A stretch of 64,000 nucleotides of DNA from Candidatus Micrarchaeota archaeon CG1_02_47_40 (GCA_001871475.1 MNVE01000002.1:141938-205937); one strand, 5' to 3'; shown: positions 1 through 8,881, counted from the first letter of the stretch. Program-made: numbers and translations. The notes: a model not told the origin generated them from the sequence alone.

Positions 1-1452
1 GATTCCAACATATCAAACTGGAGTGCAAACATAGAATCAAATGCAATAGGCATAGACATGTCCGATGACGGAAAGTATATTGCATTAGGCACCGGCGACA
101 AGGCTCTTCTTTTCAGCAATGAAGGAGAGCTTTTATTGAGCTACAAGCCGGAGCACCCCGGCTACTCGCAAAGCGGAAATTTCTACAGGCCTGACATGAC
201 TTCCAATGGAGAGTATTTCGCCACCACCACCGGCTGCCCTGACAGGCGCGCCTACCTTTTCTCTAAAAACGGAACTCTTCTTTTCAGAAGCGAGCAGCTT
301 ACAGAAGACAGCCCGGTGCACAAATCCGCAATTTCAGATAATGCGAATTATATCGCCTACTCCCTTGATCATTCTACCGGAAAGGAAATAGTGATGCTCT
401 TTTCAAAATCAGGAACAAAACTTTGGGGCTTCTCCTCGCAGGAGGATGGAACTGCAAGAGCGGTTTCCATTTCAGCAGATGGACAGTACATAGCAGCCGG
501 CACAACAGCAGGGCACATCTACCTCTTCTCAAAGAACAGCGCAATTCCATTATGGAAATTCAGCGCAACAAGTGCAACACAGCTGAATCACATAGGGGAC
601 ATGAAATTCAGTTCCGATGGAAACTATTTAGTAGGGGGAGGGACGGCGCGCAAGCTTTACCTCTTCTCAAAGGCAAGTGCCGCCCCTCTTTGGGAATATA
701 CTGCAAACGAGTGGATAGGCGCGGTTGATTTTCAGGGGGATTACATAGCTGCGGTTACGGGAATGAAGGAATTTGCCTTTGAGGGGAATGAAATAGGGGA
801 AACTCCAGTTACCTGCAATTCAATAATACAGCCGCCTTCACGTGAGGAAGTTGAGCGATTCTACTCAATGGGTTCCGGAGGCGCAGGTGCAAATGCGCAA
901 TGCGGAAATTCAATATGCGAGCCGGACGGGGGGGAAACTTTGGAAACCTGTCCTTCTGACTGCGCGGGAGGAGGAAACGTGCCTTTTCTTCATGACTGCG
1001 GGGACGGGATTTGCGGAACGGATGAGACTGCAGATAACTGCAACCTGGACTGCTTTGGAGGAGGGGAGAATGGTGCTCCTGCAAACTGCGGAAATGGGAT
1101 GTGCGAGATGGGCGAGAATGCACAAAACTGCCCGCTTGACTGCATAGGGGGAGGAAACGGCTCACCCCAGGGCATCATCAACACCGGAAAATATGCTTTA
1201 GTATGCAACGATGAAGACTGCGTGCAAGCCGTAAAATCGGGCAACCAGTCAATCACTTACTCTGCAAACGGAACAAACAAGACGAATATTCCTTCCACAA
1301 ACACGACGAATACCCCTGCCGCAAACATGACAAACAAAACTAATGCTCCTTCCGAAACCCCTGCCCACGAACCCCTTTCCGCCTGCAATAATTTCCTTGA
1401 GCAGATGCTGAATGCGCTGCTTGGCCTGTTCGGCGGGGGATTCTGCAGCTGA
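1..1452 (+). CDS. Secreted/surface beta-propeller protein with C-terminal Cys repeats (5' partial)
   Basis: The reading frame is already open at base 1 and the first Met (base 58) lies inside a propeller blade, so the true start is upstream of the window. The N-terminal two thirds consists of WD40/PQQ-like blades with the recurring pattern S-x-DGxYIAxGT followed by YLFSK and PLW. It is followed by three Cys motifs of the form CGNxxCE...C-x3-DC (roughly bases 900-1155), an Asn/Thr-rich linker with several N-x-T sequons (about 1260-1350), and a short hydrophobic Cys-containing end. Such CGNG/CE repeats are common in predicted surface proteins of DPANN archaea. The role is likely extracellular binding or scaffolding; the partner is unknown. 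Confidence 0.75.
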   Translation, partial: DSNISNWSANIESNAIGIDMSDDGKYIALGTGDKALLFSNEGELLLSYKPEHPGYSQSGNFYRPDMTSNGEYFATTTGCPDRRAYLFSKNGTLLFRSEQLTEDSPVHKSAISDNANYIAYSLDHSTGKEIVMLFSKSGTKLWGFSSQEDGTARAVSISADGQYIAAGTTAGHIYLFSKNSAIPLWKFSATSATQLNHIGDMKFSSDGNYLVGGGTARKLYLFSKASAAPLWEYTANEWIGAVDFQGDYIAAVTGMKEFAFEGNEIGETPVTCNSIIQPPSREEVERFYSMGSGGAGANAQCGNSICEPDGGETLETCPSDCAGGGNVPFLHDCGDGICGTDETADNCNLDCFGGGENGAPANCGNGMCEMGENAQNCPLDCIGGGNGSPQGIINTGKYALVCNDEDCVQAVKSGNQSITYSANGTNKTNIPSTNTTNTPAANMTNKTNAPSETPAHEPLSACNNFLEQMLNALLGLFGGGFCS

Positions 1453-1493
1453 AAAACTGCCTTTCTTTCTTAACTGCTCTCCCTCTAATGCGT

Positions 1494-1601
1494 GCCGCTT
1501 CCTAAATGCTTAATGCGTGCATTATCTTTCCACTTACAATGCACACGCTGCGCCGCTTCCTACTCGCTTAACGCACGCATTATCCTTCCGCCGCCAATGC
1601 A
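1494..1601. repeat. Degenerate 50-bp tandem duplication at the 3' end of mnmA
   Basis: Bases 1494-1543 and 1552-1601 match at 39 of 50 positions (both begin GCCGCTTCCT and end CAATGCA). The second copy contains the last codons of mnmA; the first copy lies just beyond its stop. It looks like an old local duplication. Confidence 0.65.
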
Positions 1602-2726
1602 TCTTCTTCCCTTGTACAATGCGCAAATCTGCCCTGGTGTTATCCCCTCAACAGGCGCATCACACACAATTCTCAACTTTCCTTTCTCCTGCACCACGCA
1701 TACTTTCACTTCCCTCTGCCCAGAGCGTATCTGCGCGGCAGCTTGAAATTTTCCCTGCGGCTTTTTGCACAGCCAGTTGAAGCGCTCCACGATAAACTCC
1801 CTTCCAAGCAGTTTTTTGCGCTCGCGCGTAACCACAAGCGCGTTCCTTTTTGCATCCATGCATTTCACAAAGCAGGTGAAAGGCAAGCCAAGCCCGTGCC
1901 TCTGCCCGATAGTGTAAGAATACAACCCTTGATGCGTGCCTACTTTCTTACCTTCATCATCAATTATTTCCCCTTCCCTCTTTCCGATTTTTTCTCTGAT
2001 GAATTGCTTCATTGCCTTTCCCGAAACAAAGCACAAATCCTGGCTCTGGCGCACCTGTGCGAAAAATCCCAATCCCTCTTTTATTGCAATTTCATATACC
2101 TGCTGCTTTGTCAGACTGCCAAGGGGCAGCACGAGTTTTGGCAGCCATGCGCGCGGCAGCAGGCAAAGCCCGTATGCCTGGTCTTTTTTCCCATCCTCCG
2201 CCCTCTCAAGGCATGCCTCTCCTTTCACTCCTATTTTTATTTTCGCATAATGCCCGGTTGCAACATGGCGTATGCCGTGCCGTTTTGCCCACTCAAAAAG
2301 CTTGCGGATTTTGAGCTCGCGGTTGCAGATAAGGCAGGGGTTCGGGGTGCGGCAGTGCGAAAGCTCGCTGATGAAATATCCTATAACTTTGCGCTCAAAA
2401 CTGCGCTTCACATCATATATGTAATGAGGCACCCCAAGCTTTTCACATACTTTCCTTGCGTTTGCAAACGATTCGCTGGTGCAGCATGCGTTTTCCCTAA
2501 GCTCGTTGCACGGGTTTTTCCACACCGGAAGCTCAAGTGAAACCCCCACCGGCTCCCAGCCCTGTTTTTTGAGGAGAAGAAGCGCCACGGAGGAGTCTAC
2601 CCCTCCCGACATACCGACTACTATTCTTTTTGCTTGGCACTCCGACATTCTTACTGCACTTCTTTTTGCTCCGCTTTCAGGCATTCCTATTGCCATTCTC
2701 TTTGCCTTGAGTTTCTTTCGTGCCAT
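1560..2726 (-). CDS. mnmA: tRNA-specific 2-thiouridylase MnmA
   Basis: MnmA thiolates U34 of tRNA-Lys/Glu/Gln in the cytoplasm, activating the uridine with ATP and using persulfide sulfur. The PP-loop SGGVDSS sits near residues 40-46. The NPCLICN segment carries the first catalytic Cys and SQDLCFV the second; these match the paired cysteines of the bacterial enzyme. At 388 residues it is slightly longer than usual because of an N-terminal extension made of three roughly 12-residue repeats (AKRxxxxM). A TATA-like ATTTAATAAA about 25 bases upstream of ATG 2726 supports this start as a leaderless message; a later Met (base 2648) is an alternative. MnmA is mainly a bacterial and organellar family, so transfer is possible. 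Confidence 0.9.
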   Translation of the reverse strand: MARKKLKAKRMAIGMPESGAKRSAVRMSECQAKRIVVGMSGGVDSSVALLLLKKQGWEPVGVSLELPVWKNPCNELRENACCTSESFANARKVCEKLGVPHYIYDVKRSFERKVIGYFISELSHCRTPNPCLICNRELKIRKLFEWAKRHGIRHVATGHYAKIKIGVKGEACLERAEDGKKDQAYGLCLLPRAWLPKLVLPLGSLTKQQVYEIAIKEGLGFFAQVRQSQDLCFVSGKAMKQFIREKIGKREGEIIDDEGKKVGTHQGLYSYTIGQRHGLGLPFTCFVKCMDAKRNALVVTRERKKLLGREFIVERFNWLCKKPQGKFQAAAQIRSGQREVKVCVVQEKGKLRIVCDAPVEGITPGQICALYKGRRCIGGGRIMRALSE

Positions 2727-2777
2727 ACAAAATAATATTGTGCGGTGTTTTTATTAAATCAGGTGCGAGTGAAAACC

Positions 2778-2813
2778 AGCCCGCGCAAGCGGGCTATCCC
2801 GCCTTCAGGCAGG
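2778..2813. repeat. Two adjacent hairpins upstream of the lipoprotein gene
   Basis: AGCCCGC-GCAA-GCGGGCT (2778-2795) is a perfect 7-bp stem. It is followed at 2798-2813 by CCCGCC-TTCA-GGCAGG, which pairs fully with one G-U only on the minus strand. They lie in the divergent mnmA/lipoprotein spacer; function unknown. Confidence 0.5.
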
Positions 2814-2855
2814 AGAGTACCTTTTTATATTTTTCGGGCGAACCTTAAGCATAAG

Positions 2856-3557
2856 ATGAAAAAAATATTTGCCTCGCTTCTCTTTGCATCTGCCCTATTT
2901 TTGTTATTCGGCTGCTCCCAGCTTCTGCCGCAAACAAAGTATGTATGCGCTGACGGAACAACGGTTGCAGATTCATCTCTTTGCCAAACTACTCCTCTTT
3001 TCGCACCTCCGGCAGCCCCGCCTGCCGCCCCGACGCTTACATTGGACATGGAGTTTGAAGTGTGCTCCGGAATGCCGGAATTGCAGCAGATGTCCTATGA
3101 GGAGCTCTGCATATCAGGGCTGGCGGCAAAGCACAACAATGCCTCCTTCTGCAAGAAGCTCAGCTATGAAGCGAAAAAAAACTGCTACCTGATAGTCGCC
3201 ACTGCGGCAGAAGACCCAAATGTGTGCGGAAGCGCAGCAAGCGGCTCTGACAAGAATTACTGCTACTCGCAATACGCCTCAAACGCAAAAGACGCCTCCA
3301 TATGCGAAAAAATTACCGACATAAACGAGAAGGACAACTGCTATTACAAGCTTTCAACCGAACTTGCCGACCCTGCGCTCTGCGACAAGATGAAAACGGG
3401 CGGGCAGAAAAACAGCTGCTACTGGAACATTGCAATGCGCCTCCGCGACGTTTCCTACTGCAACAAGATAACGGAAGAAGGGCAGAAGCAGAACTGCCTG
3501 CAGAACATACAGCCCAGCCAGCAGCCGAGCCAGCCGATGCAGCAGCTGCCGAAATAA
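2856..3557 (+). CDS. Cys-repeat lipoprotein
   Basis: I chose ATG 2856 because it begins a clear lipoprotein signal: KK, a hydrophobic core, then the lipobox LLFGC. A Pro/Ala-rich spacer follows. The rest consists of about five repeats of 22-24 residues in which a Cys is followed by K-x2-x(4-6)-K-x-x-CY, for example the segments around CEKITD...KDNCYY and CDKMKT...KNSCYW. The protein ends in a Gln/Pro-rich tail. The predicted product is a 233-residue membrane-anchored extracytoplasmic protein stabilised by disulfides. This repeat type recurs in DPANN genomes but has no assigned function that I know of. Confidence 0.7.
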   Translation: MKKIFASLLFASALFLLFGCSQLLPQTKYVCADGTTVADSSLCQTTPLFAPPAAPPAAPTLTLDMEFEVCSGMPELQQMSYEELCISGLAAKHNNASFCKKLSYEAKKNCYLIVATAAEDPNVCGSAASGSDKNYCYSQYASNAKDASICEKITDINEKDNCYYKLSTELADPALCDKMKTGGQKNSCYWNIAMRLRDVSYCNKITEEGQKQNCLQNIQPSQQPSQPMQQLPK

Positions 3558-3595
3558 GCCGATTGATTTCAAATATTTTTTTGTTGGGTGAGAAT

Positions 3596-4174
3596 ATGAA
3601 CCGCAGAATACTCTGGCATGCAATAGGCGTTGGGCTGATATGCGCCATCCTTCTTGCAGGCGCACTAGGGGAGCCTAAAAGGCAGATTCTTTTCTACGTC
3701 AGCGGGTTTGGATTTCTGGCGCTTCTTTCTCTCATCTTCATAATCTCAATACCGCTTTTGGCGCGTGCCTGGAAGAGCCCGCATGCGGAAATGCTGCTTG
3801 CAAACAGGCGCCAGATGGGAATCTACTCATTCGTCTTCGCCCTTATACACGTTATTTTGGTTTTCAACTTCTTTTTCGCTTGGGATGCGGGCAAGATTCT
3901 TGCAAATCCGAACTCTCTTTTTCTGATTATGGGCGCAGCCGCTTTTCTCATGCTGGCGCTGATGGCCGCCTCCTCAAATGATTTCTCCATGAAAGCCTTG
4001 GGGCGGAATTGGAAATATCTCCAGTACCTTATTTACTCCGCCATTCTCCTCATTCTCGTCCATTTCATTGCAGTTGGGAAGATATTCGCCCAAAATACCG
4101 TAATTGTCGCAATCCTTCTGCTTGTTGCATTAGCAGTGCTTGCGCTAAGGTTCATACTCAAGCAGCCGAAATAA
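3596..4174 (+). CDS. MsrQ/YedZ-like heme-binding membrane protein
   Basis: The start ATG 3596 follows a GGTGAG site; the longer open frame upstream is only the shadow of the lipoprotein gene. The 192-residue product has about six hydrophobic helices and resembles the ferric-reductase-like MsrQ/YedZ family, which passes electrons through bound heme. H85 (FALIH) and H156 (LVHF) fit two of the known heme-ligand positions. The third, normally LHRL, reads LQYL here (Q143), with the family spacing of 13 residues to H156 retained. No MsrP-like partner is in the window. The redox role is inferred from the family. Confidence 0.65.
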   Translation: MNRRILWHAIGVGLICAILLAGALGEPKRQILFYVSGFGFLALLSLIFIISIPLLARAWKSPHAEMLLANRRQMGIYSFVFALIHVILVFNFFFAWDAGKILANPNSLFLIMGAAAFLMLALMAASSNDFSMKALGRNWKYLQYLIYSAILLILVHFIAVGKIFAQNTVIVAILLLVALAVLALRFILKQPK

Positions 4175-4232
4175 GGCAACCTGCTTCTTATGTCGTATGG
4201 CAATCAGTCGTTATTTTGTCTGTTCGCTTGGC

Positions 4233-4691
4233 TCACTTGGCATCCCAGGAGAACCTCTTTTTCAGCCTGTTTCCCTCGTAAAGCGCATACATGAGCGCAA
4301 GGGCGGCTCCGGCAAAAGACACGAGCCTCCAGTCCATTCTGGGCGGGAAAAAGCCGTTTAGAAAGGAGGCAAGGTTGAACGATGTTATCCCAATTCCCCA
4401 GGCAATCGCCACGCAGGTCATCGCCAGCATTTCCAAAGCCTCCTGCTTCTCCTCTTTTTTTGTTTTTTCCCCTTTTACGCCCCACCGGCACAAAACCTTC
4501 ACAAGCAGGTAGAGAAACAGAAGGGAAAGAAGAATTGATGCAAAATAGTAAAGGGGGGTTATGGAAACAAAAAATGCCGGGATGGGGTTTGCCTCCCTTA
4601 AGCCGTAATAAACGACGGCGATGTAAGAGTATATATTATCAAAAGTTATCATCCCCGCCATCAGAGCCCATAAAATTTTTTTGCCTGGCAT
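4233..4691 (-). CDS. Polytopic membrane protein, DUF5658-like
   Basis: This is a 152-residue protein with about four transmembrane segments. The first helix region carries D-x-x-x-S/T followed by G-x-x-E-ANP, the signature of DUF5658-type membrane proteins. A charged Lys/Glu loop (around KGEKTKKEEKQE) separates the second and third helices. A TATA-like element about 25 bases upstream of ATG 4691 suggests a leaderless transcript. Function is unknown. It is convergent with the MsrQ-like gene. Confidence 0.6.
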   Translation of the reverse strand: MPGKKILWALMAGMITFDNIYSYIAVVYYGLREANPIPAFFVSITPLYYFASILLSLLFLYLLVKVLCRWGVKGEKTKKEEKQEALEMLAMTCVAIAWGIGITSFNLASFLNGFFPPRMDWRLVSFAGAALALMYALYEGNRLKKRFSWDAK

Positions 4692-4815
4692 TTTATCCCG
4701 GATTAATAGCCTCCAAAGTCCTTAATAAATACTGCGCCGAAACCGGCTGTTCCGCCGCGGCTTGATTTTTCCGGCTGGGCAAATGCCTTTTATTGCTTAT
4801 CGGCATAAGCCATCT

Positions 4816-5229
4816 ATGAAATTCAATAAATTAATTCCGGAATTGCGCGTTTCCAGTCTGCAGAAGAGCCTGCACTTCTATAAAGATATTCTCGGATTCA
4901 AAGTAGAATACGAAAGAAAGGAAAAGAAATTCGCATTTATTTCTAATGAAGGCGCGCAGATGATGCTTGAGGAAAACCCAAACTCAAAATGGAAAACCGG
5001 AAAGCTTGAGCACCCATACGGGAGAGGGGTTAATTTCCAGATTGCAGTAAAGGATTTGAAGGTTTTGCTTGGGAAGCTGAAGGAGAATAATTATTCTCTG
5101 AAAACGGAACCAACGGAAAACTGGTACCGGCAGGAGGATAATCTTCTCGGAGTTAGGGAACTCCTCATCCTGGACCCCGACGGCTATCTTCTGCGGTTTT
5201 CGCAGGGGATTGGGAAAAGGAAAGCCTGA
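4816..5229 (+). CDS. VOC (glyoxalase/bleomycin-resistance) family protein
   Basis: The 137-residue product starts at ATG 4816, where a typical VOC N-terminus begins: LIPELRVSSLQKSLHFYKDILGF. The second half carries the paired beta-alpha-beta motif ending in LILDPDGYLLRFSQ, including the usual terminal Glu-equivalent region. This is one glyoxalase-fold domain; such proteins dimerise and bind a metal to act on varied substrates (lactoylglutathione, antibiotics, dioxygenase substrates). The substrate cannot be read from the sequence. A CTTTTATT TATA-like box lies about 25 bases upstream. Confidence 0.8.
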   Translation: MKFNKLIPELRVSSLQKSLHFYKDILGFKVEYERKEKKFAFISNEGAQMMLEENPNSKWKTGKLEHPYGRGVNFQIAVKDLKVLLGKLKENNYSLKTEPTENWYRQEDNLLGVRELLILDPDGYLLRFSQGIGKRKA

Positions 5230-5287
5230 ATGGAAAATTACCACGAGCATTTCAAAAGAAAATCTGCTCAAAAAAGGCAATGAAAGC

Positions 5288-6538
5288 ATGGCAAACGGAA
5301 AGCTGAAAAAAACGGTTTCGCTCCTGGACGCGACTTCAATAGGCATAGGCGCCATAGTGGGCGCGGGAATATTTGTCGTCCTTGGGGTGGCAGTCGGGCT
5401 GGCGGGTCCTGCCGTCATCGCATCAATCCTCATAGCCGGGGCGGTTGCCGCGCTTACCGCATTGAGCTTTGTGCGGTTGAGCAGGGCAACGCAAAAAGAG
5501 GGGGGCGCCTACGGGTTTGCGTACGAGTTCCTTCCGCCGTTCTGGGCTTTTTTAACCGGCTTTCTCTGGATTGCGTCAAATGTCGTCGTGGGTGCAACGG
5601 TCGCGCTCGGCTTTTCACTATACCTCTCCCGCATCTTTCCCTTCCTGCCTGTGGCGCCCATAGCCGCCCTTGCCTGCCTTGCGGCAGCCGCCCTGAACTG
5701 CTGCGGAATGAAACAGTCAGTTTCAACCAACAACGCGCTCGTGGCTGCAAAGATTTTAATCCTCCTGTTTTTCGTGCTTGCCGGATTCCTTTTCTTCAAA
5801 GCCGGCAATTTTTCGGGATTAAGCAGTGTGCCAGCCGGCGGCGCGCTTTCAGGCGCCGCGATTATTTTTTTCGCATACGGGGGCTTTGCCAGGGTGACGG
5901 TGGTTTCAGAGGAAGTGAAAAACGCGAAAAGGAACGTGCCTAGGGCAATCATCCTGGCGCTTGCATTCTCCACCGCGCTATACCTGCTTGTATCCATAGT
6001 TGCGGTCGGGCTCGGCGGCTCAAGCCAGCCTTCCTCCGGCGCATTTCTGGCAGAGTCAATAAGCTCCACCGGAATACCGTATGCCGCGCTCATCATCTCC
6101 CTCGGGGCGCTGGCGGCTACCGCAAGTGTGCTTTTGACCGGCGTGATGGGGGTTTCCCGCGTGGCGTTTGCAATGGCGCGCAACAGCCAGGCTCCAAAGG
6201 CATTTTCCAGCGTGGATTCCGCAAGCGGTGTGCCAAGAAATGCCGTCCTGGCGACAGGCGGTGCATCCGCGCTCCTCGCACTTTACGGGGACCTGGCGCT
6301 GGCGGCTTCAATAAGCAGTTTTGCCCTGCTTGCCTACTATTCGGCTTCCAATTATGCGGCGCTCAAGCTGAAGGGTGGACGTAATTCCAAAATCATTTCC
6401 ACAGCAGGGCTGGTTTCGTGCTTTGCGCTCATGGCATTCCTTTCATGGCAGTCCCTCCTTGCCGGTGCTTTTGCAATCCTCTGCGGAACAGCATACTACT
6501 TTCTCGGAAAAGCCGCAAAAAAGAAGGGAGTTCGGTGA
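5288..6538 (+). CDS. APC-superfamily amino acid permease
   Basis: This is a 416-residue integral membrane protein with about 12 hydrophobic segments. Near the N-terminus the segment SLLDATSIGIGAIVGAGIF is the classic unwound substrate-binding helix 1 of APC transporters (G-A-I-V-G-A-G-I-F). Residues FFAYGGFARV and the following E-E-V-K-NAKRNVPRAI correspond to the conserved helix 6 and loop. It probably imports amino acids using an ion gradient. I chose ATG 5288 because the longer frame overlaps the VOC gene. The next gene starts with a GTGA overlap at its stop, so the two are likely cotranscribed. Confidence 0.85.
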   Translation: MANGKLKKTVSLLDATSIGIGAIVGAGIFVVLGVAVGLAGPAVIASILIAGAVAALTALSFVRLSRATQKEGGAYGFAYEFLPPFWAFLTGFLWIASNVVVGATVALGFSLYLSRIFPFLPVAPIAALACLAAAALNCCGMKQSVSTNNALVAAKILILLFFVLAGFLFFKAGNFSGLSSVPAGGALSGAAIIFFAYGGFARVTVVSEEVKNAKRNVPRAIILALAFSTALYLLVSIVAVGLGGSSQPSSGAFLAESISSTGIPYAALIISLGALAATASVLLTGVMGVSRVAFAMARNSQAPKAFSSVDSASGVPRNAVLATGGASALLALYGDLALAASISSFALLAYYSASNYAALKLKGGRNSKIISTAGLVSCFALMAFLSWQSLLAGAFAILCGTAYYFLGKAAKKKGVR

Positions 6539-7800
6539 GATGTTTGGAAATTCCTTTACTTTCCGAAATAGGGCAAATACACATCCTTGTGCGGGAAAAA
6601 AGCGAGCTTGAGGCAAAACTCCTCTCTGCTGGCGGGAAGGATTACTTCTTTCTTCTTGAGGACTGCCAAGAGCTTTCCGAAATAATAGAAGACATAAAGG
6701 AAATCTCCAGCAAAAGAAGCGAGAAGGAGCGCGCCGCATTCATGGAAAAGGTAAAGTTCTCGCGCAAAATCAGGCGCAAAGCAAAGGATTTGGCTGCTTT
6801 TGAGCGCAGGCTTGTGTCCGAATACGAGAATAAGCGCATCTCCCTTTCGCACGGGAGGAAGATGGTGGAAATAATAAAACTGCTGCGCTCAAGCAAGCTG
6901 GAAGAGGCGCAGGGCAAAGCAGGCGAATTCCACTCCCTTCTTGAAATGCGGGAGAGGCTTGCCTTGTTGGATGAGCAGCTTTCCAAAAAACGGGCACAGG
7001 CAGAGCGGGCAAGGCGGGTTATACTTGAGAAGATTTCAGACATTTCCTGGCTGGAAGAACAGCCTCCCATTGACATGGAGAAAATACGCAGGCACGAACA
7101 GGGGGAACGCTTGCGTGAAATTCTTCTTGAGGCAAGGCTTGAAATGATTCATTCACTCCAGTCAATGCCCCTATGCGAACTTTTCGGGAAATATAAAGAA
7201 GGGGAGCTTGAGAAGTTAGGCTTTCCGCAAATTCCCGCGCAGGAAATAGATGCGCTTTCCTCCTTCCTGAAAAAGTCAGGGCTTGAAAAAAAATCCTCCC
7301 TTCAACTTTACGAGATGCTGGGTTTCAGTAAGGAAAAGCTTTCCCATCTTGGCATTGATTTGGCAAGTTTCAGGCAGAATGTGGAGGAGCACAAGAGTTT
7401 CCTTCTTGAAATATCCTCCCTTCATTTGGGCGATTTCCTTACAGACCTTTCTCCTGACTCGGCTTCCCTTTCATATCTTGCAAAAAACTCACCGGAAGCG
7501 AAAAAGGCAGTAGATGAGCTGGCACTCCTTTCAGGCACTTTTGCAGAAGATGAGAAGGAATGGGAAAGGCGGAAGTTTCTTGAGGAAAAGAAAAAATTGG
7601 TTGGAGGGGAAATCAAGCCGGAGCTTGAAAAGCTTTTAGAAGAGATTGAGTCGGTTGAAATGGCACTGAACGGAAAGGAAGGTGAAGGGAAGAAATCTGC
7701 TGAAAAAGCCCCTGATGAAAAGGAAGATATACTGCCAACTAAAACCGGAAAGGAAAAAGGTTTTCTTGAATCGTTTTTCGGGCTTTTCAGGGAGAAATGA
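6535..7800 (+). CDS. Large coiled-coil protein of unknown function
   Basis: The probable start is GTG 6535, which overlaps the permease stop as GTGA and follows an AAGGGAG site; TTG 6544 is an alternative. The product, about 421 residues, is rich in Glu, Lys and Leu. It has long heptad-like stretches (roughly residues 20-200 and 330-400), no signal peptide, and an acidic/Lys-rich linker before a hydrophobic-aromatic tail ending FFGLFREK. No known domain was recognised. Helical bundles of this kind can be structural or membrane-associated, but nothing here decides between these. Confidence 0.6.
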   Translation: MRCLEIPLLSEIGQIHILVREKSELEAKLLSAGGKDYFFLLEDCQELSEIIEDIKEISSKRSEKERAAFMEKVKFSRKIRRKAKDLAAFERRLVSEYENKRISLSHGRKMVEIIKLLRSSKLEEAQGKAGEFHSLLEMRERLALLDEQLSKKRAQAERARRVILEKISDISWLEEQPPIDMEKIRRHEQGERLREILLEARLEMIHSLQSMPLCELFGKYKEGELEKLGFPQIPAQEIDALSSFLKKSGLEKKSSLQLYEMLGFSKEKLSHLGIDLASFRQNVEEHKSFLLEISSLHLGDFLTDLSPDSASLSYLAKNSPEAKKAVDELALLSGTFAEDEKEWERRKFLEEKKKLVGGEIKPELEKLLEEIESVEMALNGKEGEGKKSAEKAPDEKEDILPTKTGKEKGFLESFFGLFREK

Positions 7801-7833
7801 TTTTGAAACTTTGTGCCGCAGGAAAAAAACATT

Positions 7834-8766
7834 TCAGATATCTCTGATAAATCTCCCGTAAACAAACTCCACAAACGGCTTTTCATTTTTTTTCTCCACT
7901 GACTTAATCAAGGCATCAAAGTAAGCCTGCGTTTCTTTTGATATGTTCAGGAGAGGGTAGCCGGCGTCAAAAAACGCCTTGTTTAGAAGCAGCCTTGATA
8001 CTCTCTTGTTGCCGTCGTCAAATGGATGAATCATATATATGCGCAGGTGCAAAAGCGCCGCCAGTTCCATCGGGTTGATTCTGCCAAGATTGGAGTTGTA
8101 CCAGGAAACCACTTCTGCAAGCCTGTTTTTTATTTGAGCCGGAGGGGGCGGCCTAAAGCCGATTTCCTCCACTTTTTCGCAGCTTCTTAAGTAAATGTAA
8201 GCCTGTTTTTGCCTGAATTCACCTGGATGCTTCCCCTTATATTCTGCCATAATAATACGATGCAAGTTGAGGATAAATTCCAGGGAAATGCCTTTTTCGC
8301 CCTCTTTCGCATACCGCAGCCCCTTTATCATATCAAGCGCCACGCGCAGATTCTCATCCCTTATGCTATGCACATTCCTTTGGCTGAACCTGTATGCAAT
8401 GCCGGCATCTTCCTTTGTTATCGGCACCCCTTCCGTGGAGAGGGTGGTGTAGACGAAATTAACCGCGTCTATCTCATTTTTTTCATCCTGCGCGGTCTTT
8501 CCAAGCTTCTTCATCCTTGCGGCATATCTGCGCTTTCTTTTCTCAGCTTCTATGAGCTGCTCTTTTGTCAGGTAAAGCAATGCTGTTCCGCCCAGCAGTC
8601 CATCGTAAATCTTATCAAGAAGTTCCTGTTTCTTTTTCTCAAGCCGGCTTTTTTTTGGAATATGCCTGCCCAAATAGATTGAGAATACCCTGATTTTTTC
8701 CAGCCTGACTGACTCTTCAAGATAATAATATTCCTGCCCGTTTACCAGCTTTTTCCTTAATGACAT
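7834..8766 (-). CDS. Fic family protein (AMP-transferase type), copy 1
   Basis: Fic enzymes transfer AMP (or other phosphate moieties) from a nucleotide to a target protein. The catalytic loop HPFDDGNKRVSR is at residues 247-258 and keeps the key His, the acidic residue and the Arg. An inhibitory-helix motif T-L-S-T-E-G at 108-113 fits the (S/T)xxxE(G/N) rule, so this is an intramolecularly inhibited (class II type) Fic. The first 50 residues form a small YYLEES...IRVFSIYLG domain that it shares with the neighbouring Fic protein. The promoter contains two identical 17-base repeats. No separate antitoxin gene is adjacent. Confidence 0.88.
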   Translation of the reverse strand: MSLRKKLVNGQEYYYLEESVRLEKIRVFSIYLGRHIPKKSRLEKKKQELLDKIYDGLLGGTALLYLTKEQLIEAEKRKRRYAARMKKLGKTAQDEKNEIDAVNFVYTTLSTEGVPITKEDAGIAYRFSQRNVHSIRDENLRVALDMIKGLRYAKEGEKGISLEFILNLHRIIMAEYKGKHPGEFRQKQAYIYLRSCEKVEEIGFRPPPPAQIKNRLAEVVSWYNSNLGRINPMELAALLHLRIYMIHPFDDGNKRVSRLLLNKAFFDAGYPLLNISKETQAYFDALIKSVEKKNEKPFVEFVYGRFIRDI

Positions 8767-8793
8767 GCGGTTATTTGGGTGGCAAGATTATTA

Positions 8794-8881
8794 AACTTAT
8801 CTTACATTTATAATTAAAATGTATGACTAAAAAACACGAGATAGAAACTTATCTTACATTTTATCATTCAGTTGTAAGATA
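8794..8881 (-). promoter_or_regulatory. Repeated operator-like sites upstream of Fic copy 1
   Basis: AAACTTATCTTACATTT occurs at 8794-8810 and again at 8846-8862, with an inverted partial copy TGTAAGATA at 8873-8881. The inner copy lies next to a TTATAAAT TATA-like box for the minus-strand Fic gene starting at 8766. This arrangement fits repressor binding. Confidence 0.55.

Noticed and set aside
1743..2540. 265-codon plus-strand open frame
   Set aside because: It is antisense to mnmA, has no motif, and an amino acid makeup typical of a shadow frame.
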